Positions 44,493-54,104 of a DNA stretch of 63,072 bases are shown here, in pieces. Each line of letters opens with the position of its first letter. The first letter of the stretch is position 1. A program made the translations under genes and the position numbers. The notes under the pieces were generated by a model that saw only the letters and a program-made list of their open reading frames with translations, was not told the origin of the DNA and made no database searches. The DNA comes from CBFIGX01 sp965662265 (GTDB lineage Bacteria > Bacteroidota > Bacteroidia > Flavobacteriales > UBA7430), in the NCBI GenBank assembly GCA_965662265.1, contig CBFIGX010000010.1, positions 1 through 63,072 of the forward strand, written 5' to 3'.

Positions 44493-45360
44493 CATCGATC
44501 AATTTTCTGGGATAACTGGTATAACGAAATTTGTACTGAGAACTTGGGAAAATAGGTATGGTTTTTTAAAAGCCGACCGAACAAAAACCAACATCAGAGT
44601 TTATACTGATGCAATGGTTGTTCGTGCCCTAAATACCAATTACTTACTAAACAGCGGAAAAAAAATATCTAAAATATCCAAACTTTCAGATCATGAGATG
44701 ATGGAAGCAGTTGTGGAGTTAAAGTTATCTGATTTAGGGTCCAAAGAAGATTTCTATGTTAATGAAATCATTATTTCAGCATTGCAATTTGATTCTGTTA
44801 AGTTTAACTCTGTTTACAACCAAGGAGTTGAGGAATTTGGTATTGTGGATTTTTACAACAAAGTAATTTTGCAGACTATGCAAAAAATTGGAATCCTATG
44901 GCTTACAAACAGAGTTGCTCCATCACAAGAACATTTCTTATCAGAACTCTTCAAGCAAAAAATTGCTGTTGCCACAGACGAAAGTTTCAATACCAAAAAA
45001 ATCAACAACACCTGGTTATTGTTTCTTCCAGAAAATGAATTTCACGAAATAGGTTTACTTTTCGCTAAACTTTTACTTGTACAATACGGTTACAATGTAA
45101 TCTTCTTAGGGCCTAATGTGCCGTATGGATCTTTGTTACAAGTTGCAGAAAACAAAAAAATTGACAATACACTTCTGTTTTCCGTTTCTAATAGTTCCAA
45201 AAACAATCTTAACTTCACAATACAATACCTAGAAGCTAATTTTAAAGACACACAACATTATATTGTATCTAATGATACAAGTTTAGATTTAGAATCTGTA
45301 GAAACTAAAGTAAGCATTCTTAACAGTTTAGATCAGTTTATCGATATTATTTCAAAATAG
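44479..45360 (+). CDS. CarH-like B12-binding MerR-family regulator
   Basis: A 293-residue regulator with an N-terminal MerR DNA-binding domain (about 4-70, LRTWENRYGFL with the typical WENRYG helix), then a B12-binding module. W141-x9-E151-H152 matches the CarH motif W-x9-EH, and E187-F-H189-xx-G192 matches ExHxxG, where His ligates cobalt. All three are intact, so light-sensitive adenosylcobalamin binding is predicted. CarH/LitR proteins repress carotenoid genes in the dark. It lies 3.6 kb from the crt operon. It starts inside the small ORF. B12-independent homologues (CarA type) cannot be excluded without experiment. Confidence 0.85.
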   Translation: MTKYSIDQFSGITGITKFVLRTWENRYGFLKADRTKTNIRVYTDAMVVRALNTNYLLNSGKKISKISKLSDHEMMEAVVELKLSDLGSKEDFYVNEIIISALQFDSVKFNSVYNQGVEEFGIVDFYNKVILQTMQKIGILWLTNRVAPSQEHFLSELFKQKIAVATDESFNTKKINNTWLLFLPENEFHEIGLLFAKLLLVQYGYNVIFLGPNVPYGSLLQVAENKKIDNTLLFSVSNSSKNNLNFTIQYLEANFKDTQHYIVSNDTSLDLESVETKVSILNSLDQFIDIISK

Positions 45361-45366
45361 ACGATC

Positions 45367-45825
45367 ATGCACCATCAACTAAAATACAGTCAAAAGTTAA
45401 ATTGCACTATTGATGAGGCATGGGATTTTATTACCTCACCTATAAACTTAGAAGGTATTACTCCCAAGTCTATGTCTTTTAAAATTACATCAGACAACCC
45501 AGAGCAAAAAATTTATCCAGGTATGATTATTACCTATAAGGTGGCACCACTACTAGGAGTAAAAATGCCATGGGTAACCGAAATCACACATTGTGAAGAT
45601 CACAAATATTTCGTAGACGAACAAAGACTTGGACCCTATAAGATGTGGCACCACCAACATATTTTAGAAGATCATAAGACGCATGTAGTTATGAAAGACA
45701 TTATCACTTACATACCTCCATTCGGAATAATTGGATCCATCGCAAACGCTCTTTTCATTCGAAATAAAGTTAGCTCGATATTCGATTATCGATACAAAAT
45801 TCTAGAAGAACGATTTAATTTATAG
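45367..45825 (+). CDS. SRPBCC-family ligand-binding protein
   Basis: A 152-residue START-like (SRPBCC) protein: start HHQLKYSQKLNCTIDEAWDFITSP and the C-terminal helix. KMWHHQHILEDHKTHVVMKDIITY is well conserved in a family that often sits next to CarH-like regulators and photolyases in Bacteroidetes. It starts 6 bases after the regulator gene, forming one transcript. The ligand is unknown; a carotenoid-type hydrophobic molecule is an inference. Confidence 0.8.
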   Translation: MHHQLKYSQKLNCTIDEAWDFITSPINLEGITPKSMSFKITSDNPEQKIYPGMIITYKVAPLLGVKMPWVTEITHCEDHKYFVDEQRLGPYKMWHHQHILEDHKTHVVMKDIITYIPPFGIIGSIANALFIRNKVSSIFDYRYKILEERFNL

Positions 45826-45973
45826 ATGTAATATAAAAGTATTTATTTCTACAATTAGAAAAAAATAGTCTTCAATAGAAATTAAAACGCTATCTATTAT
45901 CCATCCTGGAATTATTAAAATCTATTCCTGTCTGGCAATGCTAAGAGAAAAAGTATACAAGCTTTAATTTATC

Positions 45974-46378
45974 GTGAAAAAAAAATATCCAGATCAAGTT
46001 GTATTCAATTATGAAACTGAGTCTTATGATGCAAATAAGCGTGACTACCCAACCTCGGTAGGAAGCCAAAAGTTTGAGCCAATATCAATCGATTTAGCTG
46101 CAGCTGCTAAAGCCAATCATCATTTTAAGTCAAAATTTGATGAGCTTAAAGCAGCCTATAATCAACTCGCAAATGAGTACCAATGGAATAAGCTGATTTA
46201 TAATGCCAACTATTCATTCCAACCTTTAGTTGGGCAAACATATCACTTATACAAAAGAGAAGACAACTCTCACTGGCTTAGTCTTATTGGCCCTGAAGAA
46301 TGGAAGAAAAAACATATTGGATCTTTTAAGCTACAGACTAATGGAACATGGAGAAAAATAAGTTCTGATTATGAATAA
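45974..46378 (+). CDS. DUF2452 protein
   Basis: A 134-residue protein with a GTG start. NPDQVVFNYET-like opening and YQWNKLIYNANYSFQPLVGQTYHLY are DUF2452 hallmarks. Unknown function, common in flavobacterial light-response clusters by recollection. It overlaps the epimerase gene by 8 bases. A 148-base gap before it contains GTATACAAG (45952-45960), a half match to the dyad motif. Confidence 0.7.
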   Translation: MKKKYPDQVVFNYETESYDANKRDYPTSVGSQKFEPISIDLAAAAKANHHFKSKFDELKAAYNQLANEYQWNKLIYNANYSFQPLVGQTYHLYKREDNSHWLSLIGPEEWKKKHIGSFKLQTNGTWRKISSDYE

Positions 46379-47294
46379 AGACAAGGTATTGATTACAGGA
46401 GCCAGCGGCTCTTTAGCACAAAAAGTAAAAGCCAAGCTTACTAGTGATGGCTATGAGGTGGTTAGTTTAACAAGCAACAAAAACAACACATCTTCATCCA
46501 CTTACTTTTGGAACGTATCTACTGGAGTTATAGATATTAGAGCTTTGGAAAACTGTAAACATATTGTTCATTTAGCAGGTTATAGCATTCTTAAACCATG
46601 GACGAAATCGAATAAAAAAACAATGTATTCGAGTAGAGTAAAGGCTGCCGAATTATTACTCAAAACCTGTGAGGAGAATAATACACCAATACAAACGTTT
46701 GTTTCTGCCTCTGCTATGGGTTATTATGACACCCATACGCAAGACCTAAAAACTGAGAAAGATTCGGCAAGTCCAGATTGGATTGGACAGCTAGCTTACG
46801 ACTGGGAAAAAGCAGCAATGTCTTTTAATAAATTAAAAGCGAGAGTGGTGTGTATGAGAATTTCTTTGTTATTGGATAAGAACTCTGGATTTTTTCAACC
46901 CATGTTAATATCTATGAGAATGGGGATAGCAGCATTGTTTGGTAGAAGCAAAAATATACTAGAATGGATTCATATAAATGATGCCGCAAATTTTGTGTCT
47001 TTTGCGCTAAAAAACACTAAAGTAATAGGCGCCTACAACCTAGCAACAGAAGAAAAATTAAGCCAAAAACAGTTTGCCAAAAAAGTAAAAAGAAATTATG
47101 CCCCTTATGCCCTTCTTCTAGTAGTACCAACATTTATATTGAAACTTATATTGGGCGAACGAAGTAGCATCATTTCAGGCAACTTAAGTATTTCGGTAGA
47201 CAAATTAAAATCTTCTGGATTTGAATGGGAATTTCCAACAGTAGAAGCAGCTATTGGAAAGGAATTGAATCGTAGTATAGAAGTAAGAGCCTAG
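46371..47294 (+). CDS. TIGR01777 family epimerase-like protein
   Basis: A 307-residue extended-SDR protein with VLITGASGSLAQKV (cofactor loop), HLAGYSILKPW, ASAMGYYDTH and LEWIHINDAANFVSFAL. This family is often linked to cell division or light-induced stress responses and has no assigned substrate. It closes the regulator-SRPBCC-DUF2452 run; no photolyase/cryptochrome follows in the window, unlike the arrangement I recall elsewhere. Confidence 0.83.
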   Translation: MNKDKVLITGASGSLAQKVKAKLTSDGYEVVSLTSNKNNTSSSTYFWNVSTGVIDIRALENCKHIVHLAGYSILKPWTKSNKKTMYSSRVKAAELLLKTCEENNTPIQTFVSASAMGYYDTHTQDLKTEKDSASPDWIGQLAYDWEKAAMSFNKLKARVVCMRISLLLDKNSGFFQPMLISMRMGIAALFGRSKNILEWIHINDAANFVSFALKNTKVIGAYNLATEEKLSQKQFAKKVKRNYAPYALLLVVPTFILKLILGERSSIISGNLSISVDKLKSSGFEWEFPTVEAAIGKELNRSIEVRA

Positions 47295-47323
47295 TAATGC
47301 CCAATCAGCGTTGAGTGATAAAA

Positions 47324-48346
47324 TTAGTCACACACATTGTAATTAGCAATGGATTCGCTCACTTTAATTAAGTAGCCATACCCACGTTCTAAATCACCTA
47401 TACCATTAAAGTTATACTGTGGTAAATAGGCGTTTCCAACAGCATCTTTAGCAATTATTATTTTGTCGTAAAGACTAGAAAAAACTAATGTAGCATCAGT
47501 ATTTTCTGCACAAGCAAAACCTATCATATTCCACCCTTCATTTAGAGTAATAATTATATCTTGACAATCATAGGAATTTGGAACACATTCCGCACAGCAC
47601 TGCCCTTCTTGAAACAACCACTCTCCATCGCAAGGAATACCCCAGTCTTGGGCACATTCGTAAATAATTTGCGAAAAAAATCCGTCTTGCGCACAGTACC
47701 CAACGTCACAAGGATCATTTGGATTGGTCCAATCACCAGCTACCATAATAGGCACACCCGATGTAGAAGTACACAAAGGCATCGTTGGGACACAGACTGC
47801 ACAACAGGCTCCATCTTCCAATATCCATTCGCCTTCACATGGCACCCCCATCCATTGAGGGCAATCTATGATTGCTTGAGCAATATATCCGTCTACACAT
47901 GAAAACATTTCACAGGGACTTGGCGACCAGCTAGAACCATTTTCATGATAGCCATATTGGTCGGTACACCCAAGTTCTAAATCGTCACAAATAGCCCCTA
48001 ATCGAGTCATTGAAGACTGACCAGTAGCAAAAGTAATTCTATTGCCGTTGCAAGTAAATGAAAGTTCTTCAAAGAAGATGTTTCCAAAATTTAAATCAAT
48101 GGTCAAGTTATTATTTTCAAAAGTATATTCATGCGCTTGAGGTAGAGCATTGGCGTCGCCTGCTTCGCATGAATTCCAAAATTCTTGACAGTCCTCTTCT
48201 ACACAATAGTAAGTATATCTTAACCCATCTTCAAATATATACATAGTGTTCGTATACATCTCTAGCACCCACTTTCCTTCAATAGATTGAGACCAAGACT
48301 GATTGGTTGTTAATAAAACGAATAGTAAAGCAATTAATTTTCTCAT
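47324..48346 (-). CDS. Secreted lipocalin-like/cysteine-rich protein with GWN module
   Basis: A 340-residue secreted protein, started at the ATG 48346 (signal peptide ending WSQ). The N-terminal part (about 20-110, GKWVLEMY... TFENNNLTID) looks lipocalin-like. A truncated GCTDQYGY element follows, then two VWC-like cysteine repeats of about 50 residues (ACCAVC / QCCAEC, both preceded by PCEGEW/PCDGEW), then a GWN...FNGIG...GYGYLIK module at the very C-terminus. No VEK tail. CAAACTTA at 48369-48376 (TAAGTTTG on minus) is a candidate promoter element. Function unknown. Confidence 0.75.
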   Translation of the reverse strand: MRKLIALLFVLLTTNQSWSQSIEGKWVLEMYTNTMYIFEDGLRYTYYCVEEDCQEFWNSCEAGDANALPQAHEYTFENNNLTIDLNFGNIFFEELSFTCNGNRITFATGQSSMTRLGAICDDLELGCTDQYGYHENGSSWSPSPCEMFSCVDGYIAQAIIDCPQWMGVPCEGEWILEDGACCAVCVPTMPLCTSTSGVPIMVAGDWTNPNDPCDVGYCAQDGFFSQIIYECAQDWGIPCDGEWLFQEGQCCAECVPNSYDCQDIIITLNEGWNMIGFACAENTDATLVFSSLYDKIIIAKDAVGNAYLPQYNFNGIGDLERGYGYLIKVSESIANYNVCD

Positions 48347-48462
48347 AATCAATAGGGACTTAGAAAGACAAACTTACAAAAAGATTCATCATATACACCT
48401 GTATTATTTGAGTGTGACACCAAAAAGGGGTTCAAATATGAGTTCTTGAGAATCTTAAAGCT

Positions 48463-49422
48463 TTAGGGCTTTAAAAATAAATTCTGTGAGTTGGCAGAAA
48501 TTAGAACACCAAGTCCACCTTCCACATTCGAATACACTGGTATTATTTCGCCACCAAAAATTCCTGTTTGCCCCTGGCTTGAATGTGCCGAAAGAGTGTT
48601 AAAATAGTTATAAGAATCTTCGCTGAAAACGGTTAACTGAAGCGCAATAGTGTCACAATCTCCCCATTTTAAAATATCTGTTGGCATATCAAAAGACATA
48701 TTTTTCTCTTGTCCATCAAATAAGACGTCTGAAAACAAAGCCTCTACCCCAGAAAAAGTATAGGCATCAAAGGGTATTCCCTCAGACTCCAAGGATGGAT
48801 CGTTAGAAAGTAATTCTATTGGGCCATCGATTGCGTATAATTCCTGCTCTCCATATTCATTTACCCAACTTTTAGAGCAATTCCCTAAAGCAATAATTCT
48901 ATAGTAATTTTCTTTACTAGGGTCATCAATAAAGCTAAAGCTAACCCGAATATAGTCTGTGTTGCTAAGACTATCTATAATAACATTATATAATTCAATG
49001 TCTTGAGGAATATAAGTATTGGCAGTCACAGAAGGATAATCTGGATGACTTGCTGCTATTCGATAATTTGCGTCGACTGTAGGTTGATAATTGGCTGTAT
49101 AAGCATAAAGGCTAATACTATCTATACCACTATCATCATAGTAATTATACATTATACGATTAATGGTATCTGCGTATAAACTGGCCACAAAAACATCCTC
49201 TTTGTACAGCGCCACTTGAGCGCCCTCGACTTGTGAAAAAGCACCTTGTTCAAAAGCACCCAATGAATGGGTAAGTGTGATATTTATATTGGTATCGGCA
49301 TCCAATATTCCATTCAAAACCAATTGCGGTTCATGTGGAGGAATATCCAATTCCACCACCATCTCCATGTCAGAACATGAATAAAAAAATAACAACAATG
49401 GTAAGATCAATATATGTTTCAT
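48463..49422 (-). CDS. DUF4249 lipoprotein
   Basis: A 319-residue lipoprotein (lipobox FFYSC, Cys16) of DUF4249: VELDIPPHEPQLVLNGILD at the start and EDSYNYFNTLSAHSSQGQ toward the end. DUF4249 lipoproteins pair with TonB-dependent receptors and are presumed surface substrate binders. Here the TonB receptor gene ends two bases upstream. Confidence 0.85.
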   Translation of the reverse strand: MKHILILPLLLFFYSCSDMEMVVELDIPPHEPQLVLNGILDADTNINITLTHSLGAFEQGAFSQVEGAQVALYKEDVFVASLYADTINRIMYNYYDDSGIDSISLYAYTANYQPTVDANYRIAASHPDYPSVTANTYIPQDIELYNVIIDSLSNTDYIRVSFSFIDDPSKENYYRIIALGNCSKSWVNEYGEQELYAIDGPIELLSNDPSLESEGIPFDAYTFSGVEALFSDVLFDGQEKNMSFDMPTDILKWGDCDTIALQLTVFSEDSYNYFNTLSAHSSQGQTGIFGGEIIPVYSNVEGGLGVLISANSQNLFLKP

Positions 49423-49424
49423 TA

Positions 49425-51860
49425 CTAAAACTTTAGACGGTATGAAATAGACGGTATGAACGGAAATAAAGACACTTGATTGGCAACTCTTTCATTATTC
49501 TCTTGAGATAAATACACAAAAAACGGATTCTTTCTATTGTAAAAATTATAGGCTCCTAATGAAAGTGTTCTAGTATGGCGTTTGAGTTGCTTATGAATAT
49601 TGATGCCAAAATCCAATCTATGATAAGGATTCATTCGAACTGAATTTCTATTACCATAAGATTCCATAGTACTTATGCTTTGAGAATTCCATCCTTGCGA
49701 AGGAAGTCCTAAATATACTGCTTGCGGAAAGCTAGTGGCATTTCCTGTTCCGTAAACCCAAGTAAATCCAACATCTAAACGATCACTAAATGTATGTGAA
49801 ACAACCACCGATATATCGTGCCTTCGATCATATTTGTAAGGATACTCATTACCAAAGTTAATATTTTGAAACTGTCTATTGGTCCACGAAAGAGTGTAGC
49901 CTATCCAACCTGTAGTGGCGCCTTTTTTCTTTTGCAGAAAAAGCTCCATACCATAAGACTCTCCTTTACCACCTGTTTCAATGGCGTTTTGCCAAGTATC
50001 TGTACTACTTAAATTAGAATAACCTGCGCTGTATGTAATTAAATCACGCATTGTTTTGTAATAAGCTTCTAGACTAACTTCATAAGTGCCGCTTGCCATT
50101 TGGGTACTTAAACTTGCGGCCACTTGGTGAGAACTTTGAGAAGGGACACTATCTATTGCTGGAACCCATAAATCACTAGGCAGGCCCACAGAAGAATTAG
50201 AAAGAAGATGAATGTTCTGTTGCATCTGTGCATAGGATGCTTTTACAGCCCAATCTTCGTTGAGCAAATAGCGCATTGAAATACGAGGTTGAAAACTATA
50301 GTGATCTAGATCTACCAATTGCGAAATAAAATTATCCTGACTGTCTGAAGCATACAAGCCAATATGCATTCCCACATTTGCTTTTAGTCTATTGCTAAAG
50401 TTAATATCATCTTCTATATAATAAAACAGTTCATGGGCTCTTGTTGTCCCTGAAAAATCCATAAGCGTATCAATAGATACATTCAAACTAGTATCTGGAT
50501 AACTTTCATCAATCAGCAAATCAACCGCTCCAGGAAAAAACTTATGATTGGTATAAGAAAACCCGAATTTTATATCGTGTTTTGGATGCGGCATATAATC
50601 AAAATTAACCCCAAAGGACCAATCTTCTATCCCAGATAAATAACCGTAAGACAACTCTTGGTTGGAGTTGCCCGAATAGGTAGTGTTTGTTTCTTGATTG
50701 TAAATTTCTACATCTTGAATAAAAGAGCGTAAACTAAAATCGGTATTAAAGTTGTATCTGCTGTAGGCAAGTGTAGTGTTGGCAAAAAGCTTGTCGCTAA
50801 ATAAATGGTTCCACCTTATGGTAGCAGTTAGGTTTCCATAGCCCATACCAAAACCAAAATTTTGATCGTTAGAACCAGCTTCGGAATCTCCTTTAGAAGA
50901 CGCTCCTCCACTACTCTCTATGCTCAAAACATCTGACCCAGAATAGGCACTTAAATAGATGCGGTCAGAATCAGATATTTTGTGATTGATCTTGGCATTA
51001 AAATCGTAAAAATACAAAGCAAATGTTTCATTACTCGGAATAAAGCTTCGAGCAATAAGATCGGCATAGGTTCTCCTTCCAGAAAAAATAAAAGAAGTTT
51101 TATCTTTTATTATTGGTCCTTCGAGGGTTATTTTAGATGAAATAAGTCCAAGAGTTACATCTCCTTTAAATTTCTTATTATTTCCTTCTTTCATATCTAT
51201 TTGAAGCACAGAAGACAAACGCCCACCAAAACGAGCAGGGAAACCGCCTTTGGTCAAACGTACGTTATTTATAGCATCTGCATTAAACACAGAAAAGAGA
51301 CCTCCTATATGAGATGCATTATAAACGGGGACGCCATCCATTAAAATAAGATTTTGATCTGGGCCACCGCCTCTCACGTAAAACCCTGTACTTCCTTCGC
51401 TAGACTGCACACCAGGCAACAGTTGAATAGCTCTTAACACATCTACCTCTCCTAAAAATGCTGGTATGGCTTTTATCTGTGTTACCGGAATATCAATGAC
51501 TGATGTATGAGTACTCTTAATAAAATTAGCTTTTGCATTCAGCTCAATTTCGTCGAGATCTATAGAAGAAGGTACAAATTGAAGGTCTATTCTAGTGGAA
51601 GCACTTAGTGTTATTTGTTTGGCAAGAGTTTGATAGCCAATGAAAGAATAGCTAAGCTCGTAGTTCCCTGTAGGAAGTGTAAGACTATAAAAGCCGTAAG
51701 AATTAGTGGTAACACCTTGTTTAATTTCAGGACAATAGATGTTTGCTCCAATAATACTTTCTCCCGAATTTAAATCAGTAATATAACCACTCACAGTATG
51801 TTTATCCTGACCAAAACAAAATAAGGGTAGTAGGTAAAAGAGATAAATTATTTTTTTCAC
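49425..51860 (-). CDS. TonB-dependent receptor (CarboxypepD-type plug)
   Basis: An 811-residue outer-membrane receptor: signal peptide (ending CFGQ), a CarboxypepD_reg-like domain (about 20-100, VSGYITDLNSGESIIGANIY), a plug (GVQSSEGSTGFYVRGGGPDQNLILMDG), then a barrel ending in an aromatic C-terminus (SYRLKF). It lies in an operon with the DUF4249 lipoprotein. The substrate is unknown; not a SusC type as no SusD follows. Confidence 0.88.
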   Translation of the reverse strand: MKKIIYLFYLLPLFCFGQDKHTVSGYITDLNSGESIIGANIYCPEIKQGVTTNSYGFYSLTLPTGNYELSYSFIGYQTLAKQITLSASTRIDLQFVPSSIDLDEIELNAKANFIKSTHTSVIDIPVTQIKAIPAFLGEVDVLRAIQLLPGVQSSEGSTGFYVRGGGPDQNLILMDGVPVYNASHIGGLFSVFNADAINNVRLTKGGFPARFGGRLSSVLQIDMKEGNNKKFKGDVTLGLISSKITLEGPIIKDKTSFIFSGRRTYADLIARSFIPSNETFALYFYDFNAKINHKISDSDRIYLSAYSGSDVLSIESSGGASSKGDSEAGSNDQNFGFGMGYGNLTATIRWNHLFSDKLFANTTLAYSRYNFNTDFSLRSFIQDVEIYNQETNTTYSGNSNQELSYGYLSGIEDWSFGVNFDYMPHPKHDIKFGFSYTNHKFFPGAVDLLIDESYPDTSLNVSIDTLMDFSGTTRAHELFYYIEDDINFSNRLKANVGMHIGLYASDSQDNFISQLVDLDHYSFQPRISMRYLLNEDWAVKASYAQMQQNIHLLSNSSVGLPSDLWVPAIDSVPSQSSHQVAASLSTQMASGTYEVSLEAYYKTMRDLITYSAGYSNLSSTDTWQNAIETGGKGESYGMELFLQKKKGATTGWIGYTLSWTNRQFQNINFGNEYPYKYDRRHDISVVVSHTFSDRLDVGFTWVYGTGNATSFPQAVYLGLPSQGWNSQSISTMESYGNRNSVRMNPYHRLDFGINIHKQLKRHTRTLSLGAYNFYNRKNPFFVYLSQENNERVANQVSLFPFIPSISYRLKF

Positions 51861-51867
51861 TTAAAAA

Positions 51868-54060
51868 TTAATTGATATTGTAGCTCATCGATATGTAAAA
51901 ATTCCTTCCAGCACCAGGCAAACCGATTGCTTTCAAATTTGATAAATGGTTAATATAAGTTGTGTTAAACAAGTTACGAATTCCTAATTTTAAAAATAAT
52001 GTATTTTTTTGTTCAACAGATAGATTGGCTTCAACGTCATATAATTCATAACCTTTAGAGGTAGTTTCAAATGATGATATTTGATTTTGACTCAAGTATT
52101 GTGTTCTATTAACAGCAATTGTTTTGATTTGAATTTTACGATTTTGATCTACAAATTCGTACATCAGATTAGTATTAATTCTAGTTTGAGGAATTAACGG
52201 GATTGGATTTTGATCTTTATCTTCACCTTTTACAACTGAAAACCCTTGCTCTACATGTAATCGATGTGCAAAATGAGGATGATAGTGCAGAAAAAACTCA
52301 CCACCATAGGTTTTTGCAGAAGAGGTTTGGGTATAGTAATATACAGGGTAACCGTCTATTTCCTCGCCACTAGGATCAATATATATGTAATTATTATAGA
52401 CATTATAAAATGGGTTTATATTCAAATCTACGTGCTCTGTATTAAGATCTAATGACAAATCAAATTGATGAGCAAACTCACTTTCCAAATCTAATGCCCC
52501 TTTTTCATACCTATTTGTTCCATGATGGACTCCATCTGCAAGCATTTCACTGATATGAGGTGGTCTGAAACCAGAACTAAAATTAAATCTTAAAGTATAT
52601 GGTTTGTTTAAATACAGAAACCCAAGGGAGCTATTAAATTTCGCATAGGATTGAGAGTTTATTTGTTCTGCTTCAATGACTCTGTAATCGTATCTTAAAC
52701 CCACTTGAGTTTCAAACAAACGTTTTGTGTAACGAAATAATGAGTATGCCCCGAGTTCTTCAGATCTAGAATTTGGTATTAAAACATTAAGTGCTGATAG
52801 GTCATTAGTATTTTTAACAAACATACCTTGAAAGCCAGAAATCCAATTTACATTTTCATTAATTTGCCTTGTAAATGATAGATGATATGGCACGTTGGTA
52901 AGTAACATTTTTATTCCTGGTATAGTTACCTTTTCTTCATGCTCGGTTAGGCTATTAGAAGTAAATCCAGTTACAAATTTGAGTACGGAGTTTTCTAGAA
53001 CAATTTTGTTCTCAACAGAAATATAATGATCTGAAATTAGTTGAAATGGAATGACTTTGTAGCGATTTTGATTCATCGAAAGAAAGTCTGAAGGATTAGG
53101 AGATGAGGAGTGCGTATGACCTGGCAAGCCTACTTGATTAGAGTTATGAGTATATCTTATATTTAATATCCACTTATCTGTATTAAAGCCTAGGGCTGTC
53201 TTTAAACTTTTGCCATTAAACCTTGAGTTAAGAACATAATTACCATTAGGAATCATATAATCTGCCGAACTAGTGTGGCCAAGATAAATATTAAAACGTA
53301 TGTTGTTGTATGATTTTTTCATAGCAACCCTACTTATAGTTGCCAAAGAATTAGTCTCAAAACTAGTTTCAAAAAATTGCTCCGACGTATGAGGGCTAGC
53401 ATAGTCTTCATCCATAAAATAAAGAACGCCACCTAAAGCGTCGGCACCATATAAAAGCGAAGACGGCCCTTTGATAATTTCGACATGTTTGATTCCTAAA
53501 TCCAAAAAATTGATACCATGATCATTTGCCCATTGCTGATTTTCGATTCGAAGACCATTGAGAAAAGTAACTACTTTTAGGCCAGACATTCCTCTAATAA
53601 CTGGTTTATTAATACCAGCCCCAGTATAAATAGTGTTAACTCCTGGAACATTAGAAACTGTTCCCATAATGTTTGAGGCAAATAAATTGTCCGTACTTGA
53701 TATTTTTTTCAAAAACACATTTGAAAGATTGTGTTGCTGTAAAAGCCCAGTGGTAGGTGAAACAATCACTTCATTCAATACAATATGCGCTGGCTTTAGG
53801 GAAATTATCCTCTCTCTTAAATCTGAGTTTTTAAAACTAAAACTTTCAGATTCGTAACCATCTGCTGATATAATTATAGGTGTATTGGTTGTGTTGATAT
53901 TAAAGCTAAACTCTCCTTTTTGATCACAAAACGTTTTAATTTGCATTTCATAAAGCTCAATAGTAGCATAGGGGATTGGATTTTTTGTGTCAAAGTCAAT
54001 TATTTTTATTGTTTGTGCATTTAAAAAAATGGGCATTAAGGTAAATACATAAACAGCCAT
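51868..54060 (-). CDS. TonB-dependent receptor (siderophore/metal type)
   Basis: A 730-residue receptor from the ATG at 54060 (signal peptide ending NAQ); an upstream ATG at 54093 adds 11 residues. It has a carboxypeptidase-like N-terminal domain (IKIIDFDTKNPIPYATIEL), a plug (NKPVIRGMSGLKVVTFLNGLR, GPSSLLYGADALGGV), and a barrel ending YISMSYNIN. The loop HTHSSSPNPSD has several His residues, so a metal or metal-complex ligand is possible. It is separated by 7 bases from the next receptor and follows the T9SS protein gene in one transcript. Confidence 0.87.
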   Translation of the reverse strand: MAVYVFTLMPIFLNAQTIKIIDFDTKNPIPYATIELYEMQIKTFCDQKGEFSFNINTTNTPIIISADGYESESFSFKNSDLRERIISLKPAHIVLNEVIVSPTTGLLQQHNLSNVFLKKISSTDNLFASNIMGTVSNVPGVNTIYTGAGINKPVIRGMSGLKVVTFLNGLRIENQQWANDHGINFLDLGIKHVEIIKGPSSLLYGADALGGVLYFMDEDYASPHTSEQFFETSFETNSLATISRVAMKKSYNNIRFNIYLGHTSSADYMIPNGNYVLNSRFNGKSLKTALGFNTDKWILNIRYTHNSNQVGLPGHTHSSSPNPSDFLSMNQNRYKVIPFQLISDHYISVENKIVLENSVLKFVTGFTSNSLTEHEEKVTIPGIKMLLTNVPYHLSFTRQINENVNWISGFQGMFVKNTNDLSALNVLIPNSRSEELGAYSLFRYTKRLFETQVGLRYDYRVIEAEQINSQSYAKFNSSLGFLYLNKPYTLRFNFSSGFRPPHISEMLADGVHHGTNRYEKGALDLESEFAHQFDLSLDLNTEHVDLNINPFYNVYNNYIYIDPSGEEIDGYPVYYYTQTSSAKTYGGEFFLHYHPHFAHRLHVEQGFSVVKGEDKDQNPIPLIPQTRINTNLMYEFVDQNRKIQIKTIAVNRTQYLSQNQISSFETTSKGYELYDVEANLSVEQKNTLFLKLGIRNLFNTTYINHLSNLKAIGLPGAGRNFYISMSYNIN

Positions 54061-54104
54061 TTTAAATTTTAGGCTGCAATGATATATGTGCATAAGCTAG
54101 TTAT

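Noticed and set aside
45952..45960. Fourth dyad operator near DUF2452
   Set aside because: Only a half site (GTATACAAG) with no partner arm at the 18-base spacing.
37580..47294. Proteorhodopsin/retinal cluster
   Set aside because: No rhodopsin or carotene-cleaving dioxygenase frame is present; the block makes hydroxylated carotenoids.
46371..47294. Photolyase/cryptochrome in the light cluster
   Set aside because: Looked for after the SRPBCC gene because of similar clusters elsewhere, but no such frame is in the window.
49425..54060. SusC/SusD polysaccharide utilisation locus
   Set aside because: TonB receptors are present, but there is no SusD-like lipoprotein or glycoside hydrolase; DUF4249 is the partner.
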